Source of the DNA: Antitrichia curtipendula
Taxonomy: Eukaryota; Streptophyta; Bryopsida; Hypnales; Leucodontaceae
DNA: 64,000 nt
Assembly (NCBI GenBank): GCA_951230915.1
Contig: OX579636.1
Span: 2,867,001 to 2,931,000, forward strand
Direction: 5' to 3'
A program made the position numbers and the translations under genes. The notes under the pieces were generated by a model that was given only the letters and a program-made list of their open reading frames with translations, did not search any database and was not told the origin of the DNA. The stretch's first letter is position 1; each line of letters opens with the position of its first letter. This document shows, in pieces, positions 25,331-38,330 of this stretch.

Positions 25331-26072
25331 GTTTGGCGAGGACGAAGCGTCCGAGAATCAGAAAGTGGATTATCGCGGAGGCTGCTGTGGCGCATGCCGG
25401 CCCTGCAAACAGAATCCTTCAACAGTGAGGCGCACAAACTGAGCTGGCGATGGATCGCACAGCGCACTGCGGGTGCCTTGATCAGAAGGCGCCTGGGATT
25501 GATAGGTGCCGGCGCTTTTGAGAGCCTTGTGGCATGGTGTGCGTGTCTGGCGCGATCATCATGGTGCACGCGTGCGTCGTTCCCGCATCTTACAATTGCG
25601 CAATGGGAACCATTTCTCGCATTAGGGTTTGCTGACGCCGTCTGCCGCTTCGTCGTCATCTTCTCCAGCAGACGCTGACTGGGGTCAACTCAAAATTGGT
25701 CGCGTGAGGAGGCTCTCCCATCGCCGAAATTACTGCACTCTCCATGCTGCAAGAAAAAGGAGAAAGGGTGCAATCATGGCCTTATTCTTTCTTTTACACA
25801 TATTTTTTGAACATTATATGAGTAAAGGTATGTTTGCATTTGGAGTGAGGGGGTGATGTTTGCAATGTGAATTTGGTGTAGAACTAGGTCTACATTTGTC
25901 CCAAAGATCCTCAGTAACAACACTCTTTAATACCAAGTGTAAACATATTTTGAAGTTGGAAGAAAAAATTCAATGAATTTTGAAGTCCATAAACCACTGC
26001 TGGAAATCCTCCTATTCATTATGTGGGAGCATTTTGATCTGCAATTAGGGGTTCCACACTTGTAATGCCTCA

Positions 26073-26365
26073 TTATGCAATTTTGCCCACGTAATCCAGC
26101 ATTACAATTTTTTCATCTAAAAATGTTCTACCATCCAAAAATATTATGTTACCCGGCAGTGGTTTACATCGAGCAATGCCTCTCGTTGTCAGGCATTTGG
26201 GGAAAAAAAGAGTCGATGAGGAGGGCAAAACCCGATGAAGAGGCTCTTCTTTTCCCAAAATGCCCGACAATGAGAAGCATTGCCCTATACATATTTTGGG
26301 AGGTAAATAGAGTGCTTGGGATGATGGATAGTCCAAATAACTTCTCATTCATCCAAAGCTATTCT
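26073..26365. repeat. Large fold-back (inverted repeat) element
   Basis: The core arms GCAATGCCTCTCGTTGTCAG (26175 on) and GCAATGCTTCTCATTGTCGG (reverse complement of about 26265-26284) are over 85% alike for about 45 bp; weaker pairing continues outward. The symmetry explains why long open frames with similar proteins occur on both strands; neither is a gene. Confidence 0.72.
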
Positions 26366-27179
26366 TGAATCTTTATGAATTAAATTTTTTTTATGATCAA
26401 TTGATTAAATTGAGGTAAATAATCTTTTTCTATAAAAAATTTAGCAAAAAATTATATAAGAAAATCAAAAAAGGCAAATTTGGGCATTAAAGGGCTTAGG
26501 ATTTTGAAGAAGTTGTACACTTCAAATCAACTTTTACTAATTTTTTCTTGAAAGATGATGTGCAATTGTTGAGCTGTACTTACCAAATATTTATTGGGCT
26601 TTTATTGAATTAGTTATGGATCTTTGAAGTTGGAATTAGAGATTGCTCTAAAGTTATCCCTATCTTGAATATTCATGCTTGTGTTCACTATAGGCACATT
26701 GAAACTTCCAGTATGTATTCCATGTTTTAAAAGACACTTTTAGAAGAGAGGTAATTTAGCACACACCACATTGCAATTCATGAGGCTTAGATATGGCATA
26801 AATTAAATAATTTTTGTCAAAATATGTCACATTTCATCTTGTGATTGGTTTAGGGTGACATGGCCCTTTCAAAAAATTGAAGTCAAAATTGAATTTAGGC
26901 TCTTTTTTTTGCTAAAAAACCCTCATGAATGGTCTTGAAGTAAAATTATCTAAACCTTCCAATATTAACAAGGACAACCATCTCTTAATGTGCCATCTTT
27001 TCTATATTAACAAGGACAAGCGTTTCTTAATGTGTCACCAATTGAGACTTATTAGCTCCCTTAGTATGAATTTTGTACATGATTAAATGAGTGTTTGAAG
27101 TTCCTCTATATGTTCTTTATTTTTTACTTCAAACATATTTATTTTTGATTAAATCTCTAAAGTTTCATATTTCCTTTAA

Positions 27180-28943
27180 CCCCTAAGTGCCCAAGCCTTT
27201 CCAAGTGTGTTTTGCTTGTGAAAAAGAGCATAGGCTTATACTTATCTCCAATGAAGCAAATTTTTTTTTTTTCAAAATCTAATCTTATAGATATTTAAAG
27301 AGCTCGCCTACTAGTGCGTACACTAATTTTGAGTGAGAAATTGCATAGGATTTGTGAGATTATAACAAGAGAAATGTATACATCCTATTTTTAGTATGTT
27401 GTCCTTCACCACAATTTTTTTAAATTTGCATGTAAGAGTTTTTTGGGATTGGAGGTGTCATGAACAATTAAAAATTGTGTTAGCACACTAAAATGCACTT
27501 CCAAAAACCTTAAGTTCAAATGAAGAGCTATCAAATGCATTACATAATCCACCTTGCAATTGTTGAAATGCAATTTGCAAGGTGGATTTCCACTAATGCT
27601 ACTTATATGCCTTTGAGGACCTTTCAAAATCAAATATTTATTTTTTCACTGAAAAAAATTAAGATATTCACCTTTTTCAGTGACAAACAAAAGCTCAAAG
27701 TAGTTAACCTTCAAAACTGCCCGTAAATTTTTTTTAAATGGCCCAAAAAATTTAAGTGTCAATACCAAAATAAGCTTGAAATTTTGCATTGATCACCTAT
27801 ATGTAGTCAATTAGGCAATTAGGGATTAAGGAACAAATGGAATTTTTTGCAAGTTTCTACAAATTAAAATTTTTGCCATGTTCTTTTTAAAACTTTTTTA
27901 AGATAGAAAAATAAATTAGTTTTAGGAAAATATAATTTTTATTTCAATTGGTGCCCATGAACAAAAGTTATGTTATCTAAATTAAAAATATTCAAGTTTG
28001 GGTAGGAAAGAAACTTAAATTAAAAATATATATTTTTTATAGATTACATCTTTTCTTATGTAGATTTTTTTTTATCATTCCATTTAGAATATTGATCTCA
28101 ATATTGATCTGAAAGTTATGCAATATCTTGTTTTGCACACAATTTATAGCATCTTCTTGAGAAACTAAAGTATTGGATTTTTTTTTAACTATATATTTAA
28201 TAATTTTCAAAAAAAGAGTTTTGGAAGATTTAATTTTTCTTGCTAGAGCAATCTCACCATAGGAATTAGTGTGTTTCAATTCCATGTCAAAATTATTAAA
28301 AAACAATTTAATTCTTTCTTCTTTGATCTTGTCTCGAATCTTGTACCTACTTCTACTTAATAAGCTTTTAAATGAAAATCAAGGTTTATTTCTATGTATG
28401 TTTTTAGCCTACAAACACACTATTTCAACATTTAAAACTTTAAATCAAAAGTTAGAAAGCAAAAATTTGAAATAAAGAAGATTTAAAGTCTTAAAATCAA
28501 GTTAGATAAAGAATATAAAAATTCATTTTCTTCACTTTAAATGCAAAAATGTCTTGCAATTGATGTGGTCAAAGTTTTTGAATTTTTTTCCAAACATTCT
28601 TATACTACCATAGTTATAAAACATAGTTGACGGAAAATAATTTAAAAAATAGATGCCAAAACTTTAGAAGATTATTTTTCAAAAAATAAATTCTACAATG
28701 AATTAAAAAAAAATGACAAAATATTGACAATTTTAAAAAAATTTAGCACTTATAGAACCTTATTTTTCAAAAAATTAAGTATTTGGCTAAGAGATACCAA
28801 TCCTATCATACATAACAATAATATAATGCATGATCCTACAATTAAATATGAAAAAAAATTATTATTAAAAACTTTGCACTTTGCAATAGAAAAGGCCATT
28901 GTAAATGATTTTTAATGAAAAAATTGATTTGGAACTATAGAGT
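27180..28943 (+). mobile_element. TTAA-flanked element, long or composite
   Basis: Left end CCCCTAAGTGCCC after TTAA at 27176-27179; right end ..GGAACTATAGAG before TTTAA at 28943-28947. At about 1.76 kb it is twice the usual size. An internal right-end-like TTAGGGATTAA near 27820 suggests two copies joined. Low-complexity, no coding signal. Confidence 0.55.
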
Positions 28944-29826
28944 TTAAAGTTGTAATCTAATTCTCACAATTTGTTGTACTATTTATGAATTTTATAATCA
29001 TAGAAAAACATGGAGGCCAAAAAATGGTCAATGGTTGACTTATAAGATTACTCTAAAAATGAGGAATGCACCTATTGGTTCAAAAATTAGATTGTTTATA
29101 AGAAAACTCCTTAGTGATAGATCTCATCTCTTCAAAGTTAGATATGCTTCACTATGACACATTCTATCTTTTGTCTTTTAGCTTGCTTCTCATGGGCTTT
29201 ATATTTGCAAGCCAAAGTCCAAATCCAAAGAATATTCTTTCCAGTCATTTCAAGTGATTTTTTATATGCTTCCAAAGATAATAATCTCAAATTTTTTATT
29301 TATACCAATCAAATTAATAGATAGTTAGTAATATACAATGGAGTGAGTCATTTTCTATGTTAGATTAATGATGCTCAGTCTCAATCACATATGTTTATAA
29401 AAGAATAGATCCTACTTGCTATATGCAAACAATAGTAGCACTAGGTTTCAGTATTATATTAATCCCTAATGTCCAAGGCCTTTCCAAGAAAATCACTCCT
29501 TGTAATTTGAAGTATACACCTAAATTAAAAAGGTATTTGATGTGGGGCTATTTACCTTAATTATTGTATTTAAGATGATAATATTTTTACATAAAAAGCT
29601 ATGAGGGGCATATTTTCAATACCCTATGTTTTTTATAAATTCATGTATGCGTTTTTTTAGGTGGGATTATCTTACATATAAAATTTAAGTGTCCAATTTT
29701 TTCCTGCCTCTATCCTTCTTCATAAATTTTTCCTTCCCTCTACTACGTCCATGTATAGGACATATACAATGAAACCAACAACAATCAATTCAATTCAAGT
29801 GTCATGTGACCAAGTAGTAATTTTAA

Positions 29827-30704
29827 CCTCTAAAGGCCAATTGTCCGTTAAATAGGCAATTGAAAATCCAAGTAGGTTCCTATGATTGAAGTCAATTATG
29901 GTCAACTTTCACAAAATTTTGACACAAGGTGTGAACATGTATCTCCTTAGTTGGAACATAGTTTTTTTGGATCATGTGTCTGAATGTAAATTTATATTGC
30001 GCAATAGTTTGCCATCTTTTCTAAAAATGATCATGAACTTTTGAAATTTGGCATGTATATAAATAATAAAATATGGCATTAAATTATCAAAAATATTTAA
30101 TTCTCAAATTACATTCTCAGAGGATTCAAACTTTGTTAGCTAAGTCAAGGTAGCTTTAAAATAAAACATTTTCTTCTAACTTCAAGCCCTATTATCTCGC
30201 AATGTATGAAGTCAAAGTTCTTGAAATTTTTCCCACATATTCCAAAAGTTTGTCTCTTGCTTTATTCCATTTGATTTCAAATAAAAAATCTCCTCATTGC
30301 ACAAGAAATCATCAAAAATGACTAGTATGTTGCCAATGGACTTAGCCTCCTTACATTTCAGTTTGATTTAGAATAAGATAGACTCCAAATTTTCTTCTGA
30401 ATTTTTTTATGAATGAACCTAATATCATATACTAATGAATAATTAAAAAAATTATTTTTGTATAGAGAAAATGTTTTACTCTAAGAGGGTTCGAAGTTTG
30501 CTGACCCTATTTTAGAGGAATGAAAAAAAAATTCTCACATCAAATGTTATAATCTTTCAATCCACATGGTCTAATGGGATGAAATTTTCTAATACACTTT
30601 TGTACATTTGTAATTCAAAAATAATAATAATAATTTTGGCCAATGGTTCCAAAATTGGTAGTTTTAAACTTTCCTCTTCTAAAACACCCTTCAGCCTTTA
30701 GGAG
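29827..30704 (+). mobile_element. TTAA-flanked non-autonomous element
   Basis: 878 bp between TTAA at 29823-29826 and 30705-30708. Ends CCTCTAAAGGCC and GCCTTTAGGAG form an inverted repeat. Its left part matches 11225 onward (CAATTGTCC, then AATTTTGACACAA). Confidence 0.82.
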
Positions 30705-30791
30705 TTAAAAAAAAGTTTACCATTGAACACCTCAAAATTCCCATTGAAACTATTCCACGAATTACATCCCACTCAATATGAGCATATTTAA

Positions 30792-31712
30792 CCCCTAAAA
30801 GACCAAGTTGCGTTTTTTGGCAACATAGAAATTTGGGGTAGGTATGTGTGACTAGAAATTTGCATATGTTAGGCTGAAATTTTAATAGAAGGTGTGGACG
30901 AGGAATATCTTTCATGTGCACTAAGTTTCAAGACATTTGGAAATATGAGCCAAAAGTTATGGCCTAATATGTGGTTTGTTTATCAACTTGGGCAGTCTAG
31001 GCAGATCTGAAAAAATCACTTTTATCAAAAATAAAAATTTGAAATCCGTTTTATAGAGTTATATGTACCTAGAAAGCTTTGAATCATTCCATTTTGATCA
31101 ATGAGTCAAAAGTTACAAGGTGCTTTAGTTTGCAAGCATTATGGATTCTCTACTCTAAAATAAACTTTGAAGTCCTTTATTTTACTCAATTTTCAATAGT
31201 TTTGAAAAATAAATAAAAACATAGGAAATAGATTGTTTATTACAACATTGCAACCATTGCAACCATTTTTCGATTCCATAAATAAATTGTTAACAATTTT
31301 GTATTTTAAATAATTTTCTACATCTTTCTACTTATTATTTTTTCCTACATGTTGTACAACTCCAAATGATCTGAAAATTTTCAAGCATATAGCCAACTTG
31401 CCTTGAAGAATGAATCCAAAGAAGCACCACCATTTTGGACATTTTTCATACAAATGTGACCTTGTGAAGTGCAGCTGCCTGTTTTTTTTGTAGGGACCAA
31501 GAAAAGGTTTTGTATCACTTCAAACACTATTATCTTGCAATGTACACGGTGAAAAATTCTGAATTTTTTTCACATCTTCTCAATCTAGCATACTAAAAGA
31601 TCCTATAGCTGCATGTGTCCAAAAATGATATTTTTCAAAAATTTGATACTTGTACTAAAAATGACAGTTTCTGAGCGTTTTTGGTGATAACATAGTCAAG
31701 GAACTTTAAAGA
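30792..31712 (+). mobile_element. TTAA-flanked non-autonomous element
   Basis: 921 bp between TTAA at 30788-30791 and 31713-31716. Left end CCCCTAAAAGACC, right end ..ACTTTAAAGA. Full-length relative of the copy in COQ2 intron 2. Confidence 0.85.
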
Positions 31713-32217
31713 TTAACACTTATGGCTTCAAAAATTAAAATTAAATAGACTATAAACTCTATCCTTGTGTTGTACATTTTTCAGTTCTTTGAGCCTACTA
31801 AGGTAAACCTTCTTATTCATGCAATGTGACAATTTCTACTACTTATAGTCAATGTCTTATATTTACACTTAATTTTTTTGATATATATACTATTAGTATT
31901 GTGGCACAATTTCAATCAATTATCTTTTATTGTAGAGTTTTTTTGACTGCATTCATTTTATCATTCAAATGAAATTATTTATTTACATCTATATTTTGCA
32001 TACCATGATAATTTTGCACAATCCCTATTTGTCAAAATTCTTTCTACATGATATATTTATATAGCCTAATTTACATATATTTAAGTGTATAGCATTTATG
32101 TTTGACACTATACAAATTCAAAGTTTCAAACTAGACATGTTAGACATTACATGCAAAAAGAAAACACAAGAATATCACTTATAGATTGAAAGATTATAAT
32201 ATTTGATCACATTACAA

Positions 32218-32421
32218 GAAACTTTTGTATTAGGTGATAGATTTTAGGTGACATCAAATGTAACAACCTACGTTTTAATGTCAACAATGACGTTCAATAT
32301 AACATCTTGATGTTACGTTGGACGTTATTGTTGACATGAAAACACGGGTTGTTATATTTGATGTCACCTAAAATCCATCAACTTAGACATTAAAAAATTA
32401 TAGTTTCTTATACCAGTAGTG
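32218..32421. mobile_element. CACTA-like hairpin MITE
   Basis: 204 bp. Left CACATTACAAGAAAC, right as reverse complement CACTACTGGTATAAGAAAC. The arms (TTTTAGGTGACATCAAAT and its complement, AATGTCAACAATGACG and its complement) make nearly the whole element one hairpin. Confidence 0.75.
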
Positions 32422-33125
32422 TTATGAGGGTGATAACACTGTGAAAATGATTTGAAATCTTTCAATCCTCTTTTTACATGTCATATCTAAAATTGAGGCC
32501 ACCAAAAAAATATAAGGTTAAAGAACACACCATTCATAACTCCAATCAATTTACAACTTCTCAAAATCTACTCTACAATTATAGAGAATTTTGTTCAAAA
32601 TGGTGCCATTTTGCAACTTTGACACTTTATGGTTTAGATAGCATGCTCTAAAATGTGCAGATATCCTAGATGGCAGTTTTATGGATTAGACCGCATGGTC
32701 TAAAAATGGTATGTGGAATATGCCATTTTAATGAAATTCCTTGTAATTTTTAAAAATGAATTTCTAATGTGATTTTTCTCTAGGATCTAATATATTTGAG
32801 GCTCATTTGCAAGAGCCTTTAATATTAGAAAATTGAGACTTGCAATGGACACCCTTAAGTTGTACTAAATCTTGAATAGAAAAAATCATAATTATTCATT
32901 TGCAAAATCAGATTTTGATGCTAAAACTAGGCTACAAAAAGAATTCATCCTAAACTATAACTACCATTTACCAAACGGTTCCAATCACCGGACACTAACT
33001 ATTCCATTTACAAGACAACAACCAGAGAGTAAGCAAACTCTAGACATCAAGCAAATGATCGGACAACAAGTAAACTGAGTAAGCATTGCACACTGTGTGG
33101 TGAAGGGGTGCAAGTGTTTTTTTAA

Positions 33126-34058
33126 CTCCTAAAGTCTCATTTTGTCCCATCAGGGGACATAATAGATTTTGTGCAAGTTCCTATGGTCTCAATATTTGTC
33201 TTGTTTTTCTGAATTTTTTTCTTGTAAAGATAGAAAAACACACCAACTTTTCGAAAATATAATTTTTATTTCAATTGAAGCCCAAGAGCAAAAGTTATGG
33301 TACCAAAAATTATTTTTAAAGTTCAATGGGCAGGAAAAAAACTTCCAAAAACCTTAAAAGTAAAAAATTAATTAATTTTTTTCCTATATATTATATTTTT
33401 ATATACATGGGAAGCTTTGATTTATTCCATTTGGATTTTTTATGTGAAACCATTGACAATCTTGTTTTTTGGGCAATCTTACCATCTTCTTGAAAAAATA
33501 ACTTGTAGGATTCGTTTCTACCTTTAATTTTCATAATTTTTCAAAAGAAAAAAGTCTGTCAAGGTGAAAATCTCTTGCTTGAACAATCTCATTCTTGAAA
33601 TTAGTGTACTTCAATTCTATCTTAGAGCTATTAACAATTTAGATTTTCTTTCAATCTTGAATCTATTTTTATTTAATAATTTTTTAATGAGTAAAAACTA
33701 AGTGTGTGTTTTTTTGAATTATTTTTCCTAGATTCGCAACACAATTCTTTATCATGTAAAATTAGAAATTCAAAATCATTAGATAAAAAATTATAGGTTA
33801 TAGAGCTTCAAAGCCAGAAAATGTAGTTGAACAAGGTGCAAAAAACTTGTTTCCTTTACTTTAAACACAAATATCTTGCAATTTACATAGTCAAAGTTTG
33901 TGAAATTTCTTCCACACATTTTTATACTAGTTTAATACAAGATCCTATAGTTAGATATGCAAAAACAACAACATTTTAAATGTTTTTTTTGCTCTTTGCT
34001 ATAGATATGGGAGTTTTGAGTGATTTTTGATGAGAAAGAGGCCTTGGAACTTCAGGGT
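33126..34058 (+). mobile_element. TTAA-flanked non-autonomous element
   Basis: 933 bp between TTAA at 33122-33125 and TTTAA at 34058-34062. Left end CTCCTAAAGTCTC, right end ..AACTTCAGGG. Shares a middle segment (AATTTTTATTTCAATTG) with 27900-28000 and 55700-55740. Confidence 0.75.
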
Positions 34059-34568
34059 TTAAAAGATTTTAGACTTATTACTTTCAAATTGGAATAAAAT
34101 TTGCAAGAAGAAGTCTTTTTGTGCTCTATTTTTTGAAAGTGAATATTAACATGGCATTTAATAATCATGTCAAGTTTCAAAGGTGAAAAGTTTTTGTAAT
34201 ATTGTGGAGAAAGATTTGAATTTCGTCCATGTAATGATTTGCAAGTTTACTCTACTAAAAATAGTAATTTGGTAAGGTTTTATTTAACTTTAAAGGTTTG
34301 TCCACACCAGAATTTGATGTCTAGCTAGAGTCTGATCTAGACAAAACACATCGATCATCTAGACACAACTCCGGTCCAGTACATCGATCGATCGATAAGC
34401 TAGACACAATTATTCCATACACGAAACTGAAACCTAGCCGCCGGGACTGATTGAAGCTCTGGTCAAGCCTACAATTCCACCAGAAACGAAGCTCCACGCA
34501 CAGACATACTGCTTATAACAACAGAACAGATCGATGTATAGAAACATGTCGATCGGCGTCCCTTAATT

Positions 34569-34952
34569 TCATTTGGGGCCTGGGGGAACAACGCTGAGCC
34601 TCGCTTTGTGCACGAGGATTTTGAAGCCTGGCAGTCCGCCATCGCCATCGACGTCGGGAATGACCACAAGCACATCGCCGTCTTGCACATGCACTACCAC
34701 CTCGTGCCCCTCGCCCGTCGACTTGATCTGAATGTCCTGCTCTGGTTCAGTGAGGTTCACAGTCGTGATCACCGTCGCCGACGCCTTCACGATGTCGTCC
34801 CCGTAGTCGGCACCGTCACGGGGGTCATCGCTGGCTGACAGAATGACGACGTTCACGGGTAACTTTGCTGGGTTGTAGATTGTGACCGACGCCGCTGATG
34901 CAGCGACGACGAGGGCTGTCAGCGTGAGAATCAGAAGGAGAGGCTTCGCCAT
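34569..34952 (-). CDS. Small secreted cysteine-free protein, function unknown, intronless
   Basis: A 127-aa open frame starting at the Met of MAKPLLLILTLTALVVAASA, a textbook signal peptide with probable cleavage after Ala-Ser-Ala near residue 20. An in-frame Met 11 codons upstream (34985) would put a polar stretch before it, so the inner Met is preferred. The mature part (~107 aa) has no cysteine. It is rich in Val, Asp and Gly with alternating hydrophobic residues (VTIYNPAKLP, then EVVVHVQDGDVLVVI), suggesting a small beta-sandwich, and has one possible N-glycosylation site (NLT). High GC for the region and a TATA-like CTACAAAAAGG about 110-125 bp upstream support a real gene. I do not recognise the family; a small lectin or stress-secreted protein is only a guess. 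Confidence 0.75.
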   Translation of the reverse strand: MAKPLLLILTLTALVVAASAASVTIYNPAKLPVNVVILSASDDPRDGADYGDDIVKASATVITTVNLTEPEQDIQIKSTGEGHEVVVHVQDGDVLVVIPDVDGDGGLPGFKILVHKARLSVVPPGPK

Positions 34953-37068
34953 AATGGAGCTTGTGTGCACCCTGGTGAATTGCAAGGTAGTGGTGTTTAG
35001 GTGAGCTAGTGAGTTTGGAAGTTGAAAATGGAAAAGAGATGATGGGAGTGGGAGAAACCAGCTCCTTTTTGTAGGCCGGAGAGATGCAACGGGTAGTAGG
35101 AAATGGATTGGAAAGAAAGAAATTTCAATTACATAGGCAGATTACTAGCTGAAAATGAGATGCGGAAAACTTCATTTTCGTGAATTAAAATGGCGGTTCA
35201 TTTCACGACGTTGGCACTCCAGGGGGCTTGGTCTCAAATTAACGTAAATCTACACGGGTCCTAGTTTTTAATCCAAGCTTTGCGTAGATGAGGAAGCACA
35301 AAGTGAAAGCTCAAAATTGTGACAATTAATCGAAATTGACGATACTGTAATTAGTTTTCTCTTCGTAACTGGGACATATATAGATTAAGGTTTGTGTAAT
35401 TGTACAAAAAATTGCCCTTTTTACTGAAATTTGGCAATGTAATGGACGTTTCCTTGGCGAATGAACGTGATCATTACCAACATGATCACTGCCAAACTAA
35501 TTTTGTGGATCGATAGCATCAGGGATGCTCATTCATGCCACATCTGGTGCAATCTGTGCACGAAATTGTGATTGTGGGTGTCGTCAGAATATGTTCTGAA
35601 TCTGAAGTTTAATTTTTGTTATACGGGCGCGATTCAGAGAGCCCAAATTGCAGGAAATACTAAAAACTAAGACCGCTATAGATTTGAATTTCAACTTTCA
35701 AGACGATTACGCCACCTCAAGCATTGCAAAATGCCTGCTTGACTCAGATCAACCTTGTAAAAGTGTAGTGAAGTGTTGAAAGTTAGAATTTTCAATTGTT
35801 CTAATGGGTTTTAAGTTGCCCGTTGGAAACCTGAAACCCTAGAGCTGAAATGTAAGAGTTTCACAGATCTAGTACCAAGTTGGTGTCCTGAAACTTCCAC
35901 ATTTCACATGTGCTAAATCTGAGTCACTTCCGAGTTACACATGAGCCGTCTCATGAAAATTGGCCAAATTAACAAATTTCCGTGGTCATTGGAGGAGTGT
36001 TGGCACGTAACTAAGTTCCCACTTAGTAGTGGCTGTCCTAGTTTGTGGCCTGAAATTAGACCTTAGTGAAGATGTATGACTGAATTTTTAGATGCCATAA
36101 TTGTGCCAAATTAGCAAAATTGATGATTTTCATGCTCATTACATTATTTTCAACATGTTGGCTTGAATTTAGAATGACCCTAGTACTATCAATTGTTGGT
36201 GTTCCCTTGAAGTGTATAATGGAAGTGCATATCTCTCTATTTTGTAACCAATGAAAGTGCTCTATTCCACGTCAAGGATCATTCATTTCTAGTTGAAAAG
36301 AAATATGCATAATGATTCCATTATTCAAATTTCAAACAATTATGGAACAAATAAAACAAGTGACAATAATGGTTGCTTATAAATCACCTAAATTCATTCC
36401 TAAGACCCTTGCTAACACCACTCACTCTTAGCTTCAAGTGAAACATACATGAATGTACATTGAAGTCTAATCTATTCTCTCTTTGTCAAAGTAAGGACAT
36501 TTTACAAGAATAGATGATATCAATATATTGACACAAAGGCAAAACACAATGCTGACTATTATAACTATCACTTAGGCCTCTATTTCAAGGATTCAGTTGA
36601 CGAAAAATTCCAAAAGGTTTAAAGCTCCAGAGTGTCCAAATTGGTGGTATTTCATTACTTTGGCACCTTTTTAGCTTGACACTTGCTCTGGTTTTGAAAC
36701 CTGAATACATGTCACAATTCTTGGCACCGTAATCACGCCACTTCAGCAAAATAGACATTCCAAGCACTTAATTGACGGTACACATTTTCAGAGTTTTGAG
36801 CTCCTGAACATCACATCATTGTTACTTTGAAATCTACCATTTAATCAAATACTTGATGACTATTCAGAATCAAGGGAAATTTTGCCTGCTGAGGACAGCA
36901 AGCACGATATGCATGCATCAGGCATGCTGGAGGTGCGAAACAATTCAAATCGCACTGCCGTGTGGTTTGCTCATCAGCCTCAATTCCTTTGTGAGTAGTC
37001 CTTGCACAGCTGTAGAAACGCATGATCGCACAGTGTCTGAATTGGTGAACACTGTCATTACTATACAG
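34953..37068. other. Spacer without recognised genes
   Basis: Holds the promoter of the secreted-protein gene (to about 35200). A GGTGGTATT..TTTGGCACCTTTT motif at 36645 resembles two places in COQ2 intron 1 (4042 and 4640) and may be a small repeat. Confidence 0.5.
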
Positions 37069-37070
37069 TA

Positions 37071-37174
37071 CAGTGGGGTCCCAATCAAAATGGCGTTTTT
37101 GAAATCGCAGCGAAAGAAATTTTAATGCTGCTGACTTTGACAACCTTCCGAGAGCTGAAAAATTGATATTTTAC
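37071..37174 (+). repeat. Left terminal inverted repeat of the Tc1-type element
   Basis: Begins CAGTGGGGTCCCAATC and ends GATATTTTAC. It pairs over its whole length with 40352-40455 in reverse complement, preceded by TA. Confidence 0.93.
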
Positions 37175-38330
37175 AACTAATGATGCATCGTAACGATGCA
37201 GTAAATTGTACAGTAATGCGTTGTAACAATGCGATAACTATTAAATTAACGTACGAACCCATGAAACAACAGTAATCACACGATAACGATTGACAAATTG
37301 TAGGTTGTAAACTTGTGATGATGCCAATTCTACTTGTTTTTCAAGGAAATTTTAATGAAATATAATTCAAAATTTTTTACCTCCCAAAAACTCAATTTCA
37401 ACTCTTAGATGGGTAATTTTTGGCCCTCCTACCTTAGCTAATCCGTGAACATCCTTGGATTTCATAGATTAGACGGTGGTGGGCTTGCCAAGCAACATTG
37501 TTGCCTTCATGGCTCGTGTATTTTGATTAAAATTTGCCTAGATTGAAGCTTATTTGTACATTTTCTTGGCCAACATAGATTCATTCAAACTAGCATAGCT
37601 CACTCATTATTGCATGCCTTGCCAAACAATTTGGTTTAAAGTGAGCGTCTAAAGTTGCTCTAACTCTATTCCTCTTTGGATTTTTACAAATTAGGTGTAC
37701 TTTGACCTACAACAAGCATAGAGTCCATAAATCAACCAAAATGTGGTTGACCGATCACTAAAGGACATATTGAGAGTATTGTAGTAGTATGGACACTCAT
37801 ACTTCCAGTCTGAAATTGTTCAAATGACGCAATCTCTAAACATAAATGCTTCTCAACAAAATCAAGGATACCTAAATCTAGATGTGTGCACTTTTCACAT
37901 CTCAACGAATGCACTTGTTTAAAATTTGAACATCATACATGCATGAAGAAGCTTTTCCTCTCAATATGAATTCTTGTTTTTAGAATTGAGCATTACAGAA
38001 GGTAGGATGTGTGATGATTTCACAGGCAAATGATGGATGATTATTTTTCTAAGTAGAGGATTGAAGGTTTTGTGAACATAAGTGCATGAAGGATGTACTC
38101 ACTAAGTAGGTGAGGCTATGTGCTGTGTGATTACTGAAGCTATGTGATGGCTGAGTATGGTTGTGTGGTGAGTGAGGCTATGTGAGGGCTGGATCATGGT
38201 GATTGAGTGAATGAGGTTTGGATCATGGATGGTGGGTGGCACTAATAAAGGTTTGATTAAGATTTGAGTGCTCAAGGCATGAAGTTGGTTAGTAATTTTT
38301 TGGATCCAATTACCATTTTGAAAGTTGTAG

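Larger units (their letters stand above)
25331..34568. other. AT-rich spacer between the deacetylase and the secreted-protein gene
   Basis: 25331-25860 is GC-richer and should hold the deacetylase promoter and 5' UTR. The rest is TTAA-type elements, fold-back elements and AT-rich sequence. No gene seen. Confidence 0.7.

Noticed and set aside
25394..25856. Two open frames on the + strand upstream of the deacetylase
   Set aside because: No domain, no supporting splice pattern; GC-rich 5' region of the minus-strand gene explains them.
26073..26368. Similar ~90-codon frames on both strands
   Set aside because: Product of the palindrome; each strand reads the complement of the other arm.
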